The notes under the pieces: model-generated
What the model was told of the DNA's origin: nothing
What the model saw: only the letters and a program-made list of their open reading frames with translations
The model's database searches: none
NCBI RefSeq assembly: GCF_000173075.1
Contig: NZ_ABVL01000024.1
Span: forward strand, 29,268 to 93,267
Direction: 5' to 3'
DNA from: Chthoniobacter flavus Ellin428
GTDB lineage: Bacteria; Verrucomicrobiota; Verrucomicrobiia; Chthoniobacterales; Chthoniobacteraceae
DNA length: 64,000 nt
Program-made: the position numbers and the translations under genes
Shown: piece after piece, positions 17,837 through 25,820 of the stretch
Numbering within the stretch: the stretch's first letter is position 1
Layout of the letters: every line of letters begins with the position of its first letter

Positions 17837-18823
17837 TTAGCGCCGCCCGAAGTCCTCGAGATATTCCTCGACGATCTGCTTGAGCGGCGGTGGGTGCGGG
17901 AGGCCGAGCGCCAGGGCGCGGGCGCCATCGACGGCGACGGGCCAGTTATCAACGATGCCCTGGATGCGCGCGTCGAAGGCGTCGACGATCGGGCCGAGCT
18001 TGAGGCTGCGTTCGCGGGCGACCTCCTCGATCACCGCGGCCGCGAGTTGCGGGGTGACACGGTGCGCCGGCAAGCCGATGGCACGGTCATCACGGAATTG
18101 CTTGGCGGGTACTTCGTGTAGGGCGATGAGCGAGTCGGTGACGGTGCGATAGCCGGTCATCGGGTGGCATTGCTCGCGACGAATCGGGAGCAGGCAGGTT
18201 TCACCGTTGAGCGGTTCGCGGAACATCCCGCTGGCCCAGCTCGAGGCCGCGGCGTTCGGCTTGCCGGGGCGCACGATCACCGTGGGCAGGCGCACGGAGC
18301 GCCCATCGAAGAAGCCTTTGCGCGAGTAGTCGTTGACCATCAGCTCACACATCGCCTTGGTCATGCCATAGGTCGTCTGCGGAGTGAGCTTGGTGCGGTC
18401 GCTGTTCGGATCCTGCATCGCTTCGCCGCCGAAGCAGGCGATACTGCTGGCGAAGACCACGCGCGGCTTGCCCGGCACGGCGCGGGCCGCTTCGAAGACA
18501 TTGCGTCCGCCATCGAGATTCACCCGCAGGGCATCGTCGAAGCGCTCTTCGCACTCGCCGCTCACCATGGAAGCGAGATGAAAAATCGCCACTGCCGGAT
18601 CGGAGCCAATTGCGGACAAAACGACCGCGCGATTGCTGATATCGCCAGAGACCTGCCGCACGCGCGCATCCTTGGCCGGTCGCGGAAATATCGCATCCAG
18701 CAGCACGATCTCTTCGATGGGTTCCGAGCTGCCCGATGGGCCGGTGAGTTGCCCGCGCTGGAGAAGCTTCTGGCAAAGCTGTGAACCGAGAAAACCGCCG
18801 CCGCCGGTGATGATGACTTTCAT
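17837..18823 (-). CDS. NAD-dependent epimerase/dehydratase (extended SDR, DenD-like)
   Basis: Extended short-chain dehydrogenase of 328 residues. The nucleotide motif GGGGFLG is at 7-13, HLASMVSGECEERFDDALRVN forms the active-site loop, ASSIACFGG carries the catalytic Ser region, and YGMTK is the YxxxK pair. TVIVRPGKPNAAASSWASGMFREPLNG resembles D-erythronate dehydrogenase (DenD) and related sugar-acid enzymes, so a role in sugar-acid catabolism is possible. A UDP-sugar role is less likely. The ATG at 18823 is preceded by CTCTTTATCTTT and no SD. It is divergent from hflK. Confidence 0.85.
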   Translation of the reverse strand: MKVIITGGGGFLGSQLCQKLLQRGQLTGPSGSSEPIEEIVLLDAIFPRPAKDARVRQVSGDISNRAVVLSAIGSDPAVAIFHLASMVSGECEERFDDALRVNLDGGRNVFEAARAVPGKPRVVFASSIACFGGEAMQDPNSDRTKLTPQTTYGMTKAMCELMVNDYSRKGFFDGRSVRLPTVIVRPGKPNAAASSWASGMFREPLNGETCLLPIRREQCHPMTGYRTVTDSLIALHEVPAKQFRDDRAIGLPAHRVTPQLAAAVIEEVARERSLKLGPIVDAFDARIQGIVDNWPVAVDGARALALGLPHPPPLKQIVEEYLEDFGRR

Positions 18824-18950
18824 AAAGATAAAGAGGGAATGGTGGGAAAAACGGATTTTTCTGTAAAGTCCATGCATTTTGGCAACAGAATGCCTGCAGA
18901 GTGTGCTGAAACCCGACCGGACCTTCGAAACCCGTACCTGACGCTTGCCT

Positions 18951-19949
18951 ATGCCACCTCCTCTGCCCCCGCGCACTTACAACGTGTCTCGCTTCGAAAT
19001 GCCCCAGTTCAACTTCCGCTGGGTATGGCGGGTGATCCTCATCGTGATCGTCATCTGGGCCCTGCTCTCCTGCTACTCCTCGGTGCCCGCCGACTCCGTG
19101 GGTGTGCTGCAGCGCTTCGGCAAATTCCAGGAAATCGTCCAGCCCGGGCTCGTCTTCAAACTCCCCTTGGGGATCGACAAGATCACCCTCGTGGAAGTGC
19201 AGCGACAGAACAAAGTCGAGTTCGGCTTCGGCACGGAGGGTGCGACGAATCCCGACCAGGAATCGCGCGACTCCGAGGCCGAGCAGACGATGGTCACGGG
19301 CGATCTCAACATGGCCCTCGTCGAATGGGTCGTGCAGTACCGCATCGAAGACCCCAAGGAATATCTCTTCCACGTTTACTCGCCGGGCCAGACCCTGCGC
19401 GATGCCAGCGAATCGGCCATGCGCGAGGTGGTAGGTGATCGCACAGTCGATGAAGTGCTCACCATCGGCCGGCAGGAAATCGAAAACGAAACACTGGCGC
19501 GACTGAAGGAACTCTCGAAACACTACGGGCTCGGCATCAGCGTCATGCAGGTGCAACTGCGCGACGTGCATCCGCCGCGCAATGTGCAGGCTTCCTTCAA
19601 CGAAGTGAACCAGGCGCAGCAGGAAAAAGAGCAGATGATCAATGTCGCCAATGGCGAATACAACAAGGCCGTGCCGCGGGCGCGCGGTGAAGCCGATCAG
19701 AAAATTCGCGCCGCTGAGGGCTACGCGCTCGGGCGCGTGAACCAGGCGCAGGGCGATGCGGATCGCTTCGATGCGCTGCTCGCCGAGTATCTCAAGGCGC
19801 CGGAAGTGACACGCGAGCGCATGTTCCTCGAAACGATGACGGAGATCATGCCGCAGTTTGAGCGCAAGGTGATCATCGACGAGAACGCGAGCCAATTGCT
19901 CCCGCTGCTCAATCTCGACGGCAAAACGAAAGGAAAACAACAGCCATGA
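18951..19949 (+). CDS. hflK: HflK, SPFH-domain modulator of FtsH protease
   Basis: Inner-membrane SPFH/band-7 protein that with HflC forms a cage around the FtsH protease. One membrane segment (VILIVIVIWALLSCY, about 28-45) is followed by the band-7 domain (SVGVLQRFGKFQEIVQPGLVFKLP). The NLDMAL-like block reads GDLNMALVEWVVQYRIEDP. The long coiled region has RARGEADQKIRAAEGYALGRVNQAQGDADRF, as in HflK. At 332 residues it is shorter than E. coli HflK because the Gly-rich N-terminus is missing. Start ATG 18951 is chosen over an in-frame TTG two codons earlier. The stop overlaps the hflC start by four bases (ATGA). Confidence 0.9.
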   Translation: MPPPLPPRTYNVSRFEMPQFNFRWVWRVILIVIVIWALLSCYSSVPADSVGVLQRFGKFQEIVQPGLVFKLPLGIDKITLVEVQRQNKVEFGFGTEGATNPDQESRDSEAEQTMVTGDLNMALVEWVVQYRIEDPKEYLFHVYSPGQTLRDASESAMREVVGDRTVDEVLTIGRQEIENETLARLKELSKHYGLGISVMQVQLRDVHPPRNVQASFNEVNQAQQEKEQMINVANGEYNKAVPRARGEADQKIRAAEGYALGRVNQAQGDADRFDALLAEYLKAPEVTRERMFLETMTEIMPQFERKVIIDENASQLLPLLNLDGKTKGKQQP

Positions 19950-20953
19950 AATCGAAGGTCGTTTCGTTTCTGATCCTCATCATCGTCATCTTCGTCCTCC
20001 TCACGCTGACGGGCGCAATCTTCACCGTGCAGGAGACCGAGCAGATCATCATCACGCAATTCGGCAAACCAGTCGGCGCACCGATCAACGAGGCGGGATT
20101 GCATTTCAAGGTGCCGTTCATCCAGGACGTGCACACCATCGACAAGCGCGTGCTGCAGTGGGATGGCCCAGTCGCCGAAATGCCGACCAAAGACAAGCTC
20201 TACATTGTCGTCGATACGTTCGCGCGCTGGCGCATCAGCGATCCGATGCAGTTCTTCATTCGCTTGAACGATCTGCGGCGCGCGCGGTCGCGGCTCGATG
20301 ACATTCTCGGCAGCGAGACACGCAATACCGTGGCGCGGCACGAGTTGGTCGAGATGATTCGCACGACGAAAGATCGCAAGGCGGCGATCGACGATACGCT
20401 CGCCGCCGGGGGCGGCACGACGAGTGGCGGTTTGCCGCCGATCCAATTTGGGCGAGTGGCGTTGGAAAAGGAGATCACCGAGGAAGCGCGCGGCAAGCTG
20501 GCGGAGTTCGGCATCGAGCTGCTCGATGTGCGGTTCAAGCGCATCAACTACAACCCCGCGGTGAGCGCGAAGATTTATTCGCGCATGATGAGCGAGCGAC
20601 AGCAAATCGCCGAACGCTTCCGCAGCGAGGGCCAGGGCGAGGCGGCGAAGATCCTCGGCAACAAGGAACGCGACTTGAAGGAGATTGATTCGAAGGCGTA
20701 TCGCGAAGTGCAAACCGTCGAGGGCAAGGCCGACGCCGAGGCCACGGCGATCTACGCGAAGGCTTACAACCAAACGCCCGAGGCGCGCGATCTTTACCAA
20801 TTCCAGCGCACGCTCGATACTTACAAGACGTCCTTCCAAGGCGAGACCACGCTCATCCTCAGCACACAGAGCAATTTCCTGCGCTTCCTCAAAGGTCCGA
20901 CGGCAGGCCCCTCGCCAACGCCTGCGCCTGCACCGCCCAAACCGGCACCGTAG
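19946..20953 (+). CDS. hflC: HflC, SPFH-domain modulator of FtsH protease
   Basis: Partner of HflK in the FtsH regulatory complex at the inner membrane. The N-terminal membrane segment (VVSFLILIIVIFVLLTLTG) is followed by QETEQIIITQFGKPVG and the band-7 core DKRVLQWDGPVAEMPTKDKL with a YIVVDTFARWRI continuation. HflC hallmarks MMSERQQIAERFRSEGQGEA and EVQTVEGKADAEATAIYAKAY are present. An unusual Gly/Thr-rich insert (AAGGGTTSGGLPP, about 150-165) interrupts the domain, and the tail is Pro-rich (SPTPAPAPPKPAP). ATGA overlap with hflK indicates translational coupling. Length 335 is normal. Confidence 0.92.
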   Translation: MKSKVVSFLILIIVIFVLLTLTGAIFTVQETEQIIITQFGKPVGAPINEAGLHFKVPFIQDVHTIDKRVLQWDGPVAEMPTKDKLYIVVDTFARWRISDPMQFFIRLNDLRRARSRLDDILGSETRNTVARHELVEMIRTTKDRKAAIDDTLAAGGGTTSGGLPPIQFGRVALEKEITEEARGKLAEFGIELLDVRFKRINYNPAVSAKIYSRMMSERQQIAERFRSEGQGEAAKILGNKERDLKEIDSKAYREVQTVEGKADAEATAIYAKAYNQTPEARDLYQFQRTLDTYKTSFQGETTLILSTQSNFLRFLKGPTAGPSPTPAPAPPKPAP

Positions 20954-21173
20954 ATGAATCGATATTCGCCGAAAAAGGTGTTCTGACCGAGGGGCGGAGG
21001 CAGCGATTTTAGCCACAGGCGGACGCGGACGTCAGCCGTCCAACCAACTCATCCACCCAAACTGCTCCCGCGAATTCACGCCAGGATTCCGCCTGGCTTT
21101 CGAGCGGTTTGGTTTTCCATACGTCCGCCGGACGGACCATTCGCGATTTTTTCGCAAGGGCGCCCCATCCCTC

Positions 21174-22001
21174 ATGAGCACCGAGTTGCGAATTCTTCAC
21201 CTGGAAGACAACGATAATGATGCCCTGCTGATCGAGGCGGCGCTGCAGCGGGCGAATTTTATCTGCACGATCGATCGTGTGGACACGCGCGAAGCTTTCC
21301 TCGAGGGACTCGCGCGCGGCGGCTACGATCTCATTCTCTCGGATTTCTCGCTGCCCACCTTCAACGGTTTGGCCGCGCTGGAACTCGCGCATCAAAGGCT
21401 GCCCGATGTCCCGTTCCTTTTCGTTTCCGGCACCATTGGCGAAGACACCGCGATCGACGCACTGAAATCCGGCGCGATCGATTATGTGCTGAAGCAACGA
21501 CTCGCGCGCCTCGTCCCCGCCGTGCACCGCGCGCTGACCGACGCCGCGGAGCGCGCCGCCTTGCGCCGCGCCGAGGAAGCGATGATTCAGTCGGAGAGCA
21601 AGTATCGCAATTTATTCGAGTGTCTGAGTGAGGCCGCGCTGCTCACCGACCTGCGGAGCGGCCGCGTGATCGATACGAATCACCAGGCGGAAATCCTTTT
21701 CGGCAAGCCGCGTTCACAAGTCCTCGGCTCCAATATCGAGCGCCTTCTCACCCCCGGCACCCTCGCGGAATTTCGCACCCACTTCGGCGATCAGTCCCCC
21801 GACACGGGAGAGCGGATCATTTTCGAGGGCGAGATTCCTTCCGTGGAAGGACACGCCGTGCCCGTTGCCATCAGCGCCACACGCATTGTCCTCTACGGCC
21901 GCCACCTCGTCCTCGGCTTGTATCGCGACGTCACGGAACGCAAACGCGCTGAAGCCGAAATCGAGCGCCTGAAAGCACAACTCGGGGAGCGGGAGAGTTG
22001 A
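21174..22001 (+). CDS. Response-regulator receiver with PAS domain, no output domain
   Basis: Cytosolic signalling protein of 275 residues. The receiver domain (1-125) has acidic ED at 11-12, phospho-acceptor Asp57 in LILSDFSLP, and the conserved Lys region VLKQRLARLV. A linker helix leads to a PAS domain (about 140-255) with YRNLFECLSEAALLTDLRSGRVIDTN and VTERKRAEAEIERLKAQLGE at the end, the usual lead-in to a histidine kinase. The kinase part is absent and the gene stops there, so it is either a stand-alone sensor/adaptor or a kinase truncated at its 3' end. The stop codon lies in a heptamer array. Confidence 0.85.
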   Translation: MSTELRILHLEDNDNDALLIEAALQRANFICTIDRVDTREAFLEGLARGGYDLILSDFSLPTFNGLAALELAHQRLPDVPFLFVSGTIGEDTAIDALKSGAIDYVLKQRLARLVPAVHRALTDAAERAALRRAEEAMIQSESKYRNLFECLSEAALLTDLRSGRVIDTNHQAEILFGKPRSQVLGSNIERLLTPGTLAEFRTHFGDQSPDTGERIIFEGEIPSVEGHAVPVAISATRIVLYGRHLVLGLYRDVTERKRAEAEIERLKAQLGERES

Positions 22002-22082
22002 TGGTGGGTGGTTGATCGTTGATCCCCGCGCTTCCCCCCGCCCCATCGAATTGCTATTCGTCATTCGCCATTCGTCATTCCC
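21995..22082. repeat. Heptamer arrays filling the spacer (AGTTGAT type, then ATTCGTC type)
   Basis: GAGTTGA, TGGTGGG, TGGTTGA, TCGTTGA (21995-22025) start within the last codons of the receiver-PAS gene. ATTCGTC, ATTCGCC, ATTCGTC, ATTCCC (22056-22082) end exactly at the next ATG. Unlike other loci the two arms come from different unit families, so they do not form a clean hairpin. Confidence 0.75.
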
Positions 22083-22847
22083 ATGAAGCTCCTCCCCTTC
22101 CTCGCTCTTGCCATGCTCGCCACCACCCTCGCTTCTTCGGCCGCGGACACCGACACGCGCGTCTTTGAGATGCGCACCTACCACACCGCACCGGACAAAC
22201 TCGACGACCTTCACGCGCGCTTTCGCAATCACACCATGCAGCTCTTCGAAAAGCATGGCATCACCAATATCGGCTATTGGACACCGATCGAGAACCCGGA
22301 CAACCTGCTCATCTACGTCCTCGCCTATCCCAGCCGCGAAGCGCGCGAGACTTCGTGGAAAGCATTTCAGGCGGATGAAGATTGGAAAAAAGCGAAAGCC
22401 GAATCCGAGGTCAACGGCAAGCTCGTGAACAAAGTCGATCAGCTCTTCCTCAACGCGACCGACTACTCACCGGCGATCAAGCCCTCGGCCGGTTCCGCGG
22501 AGCGTGTCTTCGAACTGCGCACTTACACCACCACGCCAAACAACCTGCCCATCCTGCATGAGCGCTTCCGCGATCACACCATGACGCTCTTCGCCAGGCA
22601 CGGCATGACGAACCTCTTCTACTGGCACCTCCTGCCCGATCAACCGAACGCCGAAAACACGCTCGTCTACATGCTCGCCCATGCGAGTGTCGATGCAGCC
22701 AAAGCGTCCTTCACCGCTTTCCGCGCCGATCCCGATTGGATCGCCGCGAAGAAAGCCAGCGAAGAAAAAGGCGGCGGCTCGCTCACCATCCCCGATGGCG
22801 TGAAATCCGTCTTCCTCAAGCCGACGGATTACTCACCAACGCGCTGA
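22083..22847 (+). CDS. Secreted double NIPSNAP-domain protein
   Basis: Exported protein of 254 residues with a signal peptide (1-20, ending LASSA) and two tandem NIPSNAP domains. The first is VFEMRTYHTAPDKLDDLHARF (about 28-130) and the second VFELRTYTTTPNNLPILHERF (about 140-250). Each has the internal FRxHTMxLFxxHGxTN block, and the domains are dimeric alpha/beta barrels. NIPSNAP proteins are common in Verrucomicrobiota and Planctomycetota secretomes with no defined reaction. The 3' end overlaps the opposing membrane-protein gene by 32 bases. Confidence 0.88.
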   Translation: MKLLPFLALAMLATTLASSAADTDTRVFEMRTYHTAPDKLDDLHARFRNHTMQLFEKHGITNIGYWTPIENPDNLLIYVLAYPSREARETSWKAFQADEDWKKAKAESEVNGKLVNKVDQLFLNATDYSPAIKPSAGSAERVFELRTYTTTPNNLPILHERFRDHTMTLFARHGMTNLFYWHLLPDQPNAENTLVYMLAHASVDAAKASFTAFRADPDWIAAKKASEEKGGGSLTIPDGVKSVFLKPTDYSPTR

Positions 22848-24741
22848 ACCGATCGCGGCGGGACGCGAGCACGATCAACAGACCGGCCAGCCCGCCGCTG
22901 ATCACGAACAACGGCAGCAGGCTCAAGCGGCTTTGCGGGAAGAAGAATTCGCCCACGTTGAACGAGTTCCAATTCGTCTGCACCGAGCCGGCGGGAAAAT
23001 AGCTGAAGGTTAGCAGGCCATCGTAAGTGCCGATGGGATTGACTGACACCGGCCCGCGGATCGCCCCGAGAATGAAGGGACTGGAGTCACCGCGTGCGAT
23101 GCTATCGCGCATGTCTTTCTCCTCCTCGGCGAGGTGCTGTTTGCGTTCGGCTTCGGGGATTTTGTCCTCCTGCATTTGCCTGTCTTCGTTATCGAGCCGC
23201 GCCGCGATCAATTGGTTCAGGACTGGCCAGGCGCGACCATAGGCAAAGAGCGGCCACGCGTATTCCCCTACGATCTGGCAAAAGAAGTCATCCTTGCGAT
23301 GCGCGTCGTCGACCCGGGCGTGGCCGCCGACCGCGAGTGAGTTCTGCGCATCGGTCGCGGTCAGCAACGTCTGTTGGGTGATCGAGATGAGCGCGAGCGC
23401 CGCAGTGACCCAGCGCCAGCGCAGGAACGCGACCACCAGCGGTAACCCGAGAAACGGCAGCCCGGGTACGAGGTAACGCGGACCCGCCGCGAAGCCACCA
23501 TGATAGCCGTTGAAGCACACATTCACGATGAAGAAGAAGCCGAAGATGGCGAGGCAGAGCCGCGCCTCGGCGACAAGGGTTTTTTCGCGCAGCCAGACGA
23601 AGAGCCCGTAGAGACTCATGATCGTCACCGGTGCGAGGAAGAAGATCCCGCGATAAGGCGAGACGGTAAGCAACCCCGCGACATACGGATTCGGCATGTA
23701 GAACATGCCGAGAAATGCGCTGGTGTCGGCGAAGAGCGGGTTTTGGAAGTCGTTCGCAAATCGGAATGGCGAACCGAAGTTCACTTGATCGTAAGCGCAG
23801 AGCGCGATCGCCGGCGGGATGACACCGACGATGTACCAAATCGCCGCGCGCCAATTCCAAGCAACCTTCTCTCGCGTCGAACACGTGCCAAGCAGCGCAT
23901 AGATGCCGAGAATCACGCCGGCGCCAAAGGCCACATAGTTGGTCACGACGGCGATACCGGCGCAGATTCCCGCAACGATCACGCGCCACGGCGTTGGGCG
24001 TTCCATGTGGCGCACCCGCCACAAACACGAGAAGGAAATCAGCAGGAAGATCGCGGTGAGATCGTGATCGAAGAGCAGCGTGCCAAACGGGAAAAACGTG
24101 GTGCCAAAGGCAAACGCCAGCGTGGCCAGGAGCGCCGGCAGCGATTTGCCGTCCGCCATTTCCCGCGCCAGGCGGAAGAACACTACGCACCCCAAAGCCG
24201 ACACGAGACCCACACTGAACGCGGAAGTCAGCCACGCGTTCACCGTCAGCGTCCACCAATCGTCCGGATTCAAGCCACGCCACTTTTCAAAGTGATAGAT
24301 GAGCCAATAGGCCGGCACCGCGAGGAAGGTCGTGCCCGGGGGTTTGTTCGGATGAAACTGGCCCGTCGACGGCACGTAGCCGATGTCGCCCGAACTGCAC
24401 TCCTCGATCATCGGCACATTCTTGGCATCCGGCGTCCGCGAATCCTCATTCACCGGATAGAGACTGTAAGCCATGTCCACCCACGACAGCGCGCACACTT
24501 CGCCCTGCCATTTGTATTCCGCATGATTCAGCGGCAGGCGCACGAAACGCCGGCCGGAGGAATCTTTCGGGTCGACCTTGTAGACGAGGAAATCATCGAT
24601 CGCGAAACGCCCTTCCTCCACGACCGCACGCACCTCCGCGAAGCGGGAATTTTGGTTCCACCCGCCGCCTTGATGAAACCAGGCGAACGCGAAGAAACAG
24701 GCGGAAAACAGCAGCCACTCAAAGCACCGGAGCGGAGCCAT
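22816..24741 (-). CDS. Polytopic membrane protein, possible glycosyltransferase-type (ArnT/PMT-like topology)
   Basis: A 641-residue integral membrane protein with about ten hydrophobic segments, for example LALISITQQTLL and GLLTVSPYRGIFFLAPVTIMSL. Between the first segment and the next lies a large outside loop (about 25-140) with acidic and aromatic residues, and FHPNKPPGTTFLAVPAYWLIY follows. That layout resembles GT-C glycosyltransferases and similar proteins annotated only as membrane proteins in PVC bacteria. A charged cytosolic stretch (EDRQMQEDKIPEAERKQHLA) precedes the C-terminal domain and last helix. No catalytic motif is certain. I start at ATG 24741; a TTG two codons upstream is possible. 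Confidence 0.75.
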   Translation of the reverse strand: MAPLRCFEWLLFSACFFAFAWFHQGGGWNQNSRFAEVRAVVEEGRFAIDDFLVYKVDPKDSSGRRFVRLPLNHAEYKWQGEVCALSWVDMAYSLYPVNEDSRTPDAKNVPMIEECSSGDIGYVPSTGQFHPNKPPGTTFLAVPAYWLIYHFEKWRGLNPDDWWTLTVNAWLTSAFSVGLVSALGCVVFFRLAREMADGKSLPALLATLAFAFGTTFFPFGTLLFDHDLTAIFLLISFSCLWRVRHMERPTPWRVIVAGICAGIAVVTNYVAFGAGVILGIYALLGTCSTREKVAWNWRAAIWYIVGVIPPAIALCAYDQVNFGSPFRFANDFQNPLFADTSAFLGMFYMPNPYVAGLLTVSPYRGIFFLAPVTIMSLYGLFVWLREKTLVAEARLCLAIFGFFFIVNVCFNGYHGGFAAGPRYLVPGLPFLGLPLVVAFLRWRWVTAALALISITQQTLLTATDAQNSLAVGGHARVDDAHRKDDFFCQIVGEYAWPLFAYGRAWPVLNQLIAARLDNEDRQMQEDKIPEAERKQHLAEEEKDMRDSIARGDSSPFILGAIRGPVSVNPIGTYDGLLTFSYFPAGSVQTNWNSFNVGEFFFPQSRLSLLPLFVISGGLAGLLIVLASRRDRFSALVSNPSA

Positions 24742-24900
24742 TAGCAAAGGAAAAGGGGATGCGGACTAACCATTTGGGGAAAGGAAAATGGAGACGTTGC
24801 CCGCATTCCCTGCCAAGCGGAATCTTTTTTGTGGTCACTCTGTGTATCCGGTCCCGGTGGAACCACGTCAGTGGCGGCGTCCGATTCAGCCTGATGTCGT

Positions 24901-25452
24901 ATGAAACCTGTCGTCCTCACCGTTACCATCCCGGCTACCGTCCTCAGTTGCCAGGTCAATGCTGGCGATGACGTGGCCGCTGGCCCCTCGCCGGAAATCC
25001 CGGAATTGAAGGCGCTCAACCACTATGCGGGTCAGTGGGAAGACGAGATCTCCGGGCGCCCGGGCGTGCGCCGCACCGAAGTGGGAGAGTGGATTCTCAA
25101 CGGCCGGTTTCTGCGCCAGTCGTGGTCTACGCAGTCGAGCGACGGGTCGCCGCCCGCCCAAGGACTCACCCTCATGACCTTCGACGTAGAGACGAAGGTC
25201 TACCGCAGTTGGGGATTTCTGGCCACGGGAACGGTCATCGAAAACTCGGGAACTTGGGACGAGACCACGCAGACTTTCACGTGGGGGCATCGGCTCATGG
25301 ACACCACCGAAACCGTGACGACCAAGGCTTCGTTTCCCAGCGAGAATAGCCAGGCTTGGTACATCGTGAAAACCGACGAGAATCATAAGATCGTACGTGA
25401 AGTCACGGGCCGCAGCATCCGGCAGAGTCCTACGGTTTTGCACGCGGCCTAG
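24901..25452 (+). CDS. DUF1579-like protein
   Basis: A 183-residue protein resembling the DUF1579 family (lipocalin-like beta-barrel proteins of unknown function). ELKALNHYAGQWEDEI at about 36-50 is the family's LxxxVGxWxxE start. GEWILNGRFLRQSW, LTLMTFDVETKVYRSWGF and GTWDETTQTFTW follow in the expected order. The N-terminus MKPVVLTVTIPATVLSCQVNA could be a signal peptide or lipoprotein signal (SCQ), so export is likely but not certain. No operon partner. Confidence 0.78.
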   Translation: MKPVVLTVTIPATVLSCQVNAGDDVAAGPSPEIPELKALNHYAGQWEDEISGRPGVRRTEVGEWILNGRFLRQSWSTQSSDGSPPAQGLTLMTFDVETKVYRSWGFLATGTVIENSGTWDETTQTFTWGHRLMDTTETVTTKASFPSENSQAWYIVKTDENHKIVREVTGRSIRQSPTVLHAA

Positions 25453-25655
25453 GTCAGTCGCAGAATCCGATACGTCGCAGAGGAGGTCTGCTCGATCCGA
25501 ATCTGCGAACGCGACCGTCTCGTCTTCGGCACCATTCTCTCCTGTATCACCTCGCCCGCCAAAAAATGCGGCGGCCCTTCCTCCGTTGCGGGAATGTGCG
25601 GTGATGGGGGAAGGGCCGCTTGGGATGTTGTCCGCAGTTGCAACACTGCCGACAT
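25449..25655 (-). CDS. Possible small protein (68 residues), unrecognised
   Basis: A frame starting at ATG 25655 (preceded by GCGAAAAGAAA, a weak purine-rich leader) and ending four bases inside the convergent DUF1579-like gene. The product begins MSAVLQLRTTSQAALPPSP and ends RIEQTSSATYRILRLT, with a basic middle (PKTRRSRSQIRIE). It has no membrane segment or motif. Third-position GC is moderate, so coding status is uncertain. It could be a short regulator or a chance frame. Confidence 0.25.
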   Translation of the reverse strand: MSAVLQLRTTSQAALPPSPHIPATEEGPPHFLAGEVIQERMVPKTRRSRSQIRIEQTSSATYRILRLT

Positions 25656-25820
25656 TTTCTTTTCGCGCTGCCTCGAATGCTGGATGTGCACGACGCAATT
25701 TTTTTTGCGGAAAGTCGGATTCGCTTGACTGGAAAATGTCACCGCAATTTAACAGGAGTGCCCACGAACTGCTGGTCTGGTCCAGCGCGGAATCTGCGTA
25801 ACCCCATCTCCCATTTTCTT
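25453..25820. other. Intergenic region upstream of the autotransporter
   Basis: 368 bases with no convincing plus-strand gene. A possible small minus-strand frame fills part of it (25449-25655). The 3' portion (25640-25760) is AT-rich relative to its surroundings, with runs such as TTTTCTTTTCG and CAATTTTTTTTGCGG, and probably carries the autotransporter promoter. Confidence 0.4.
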
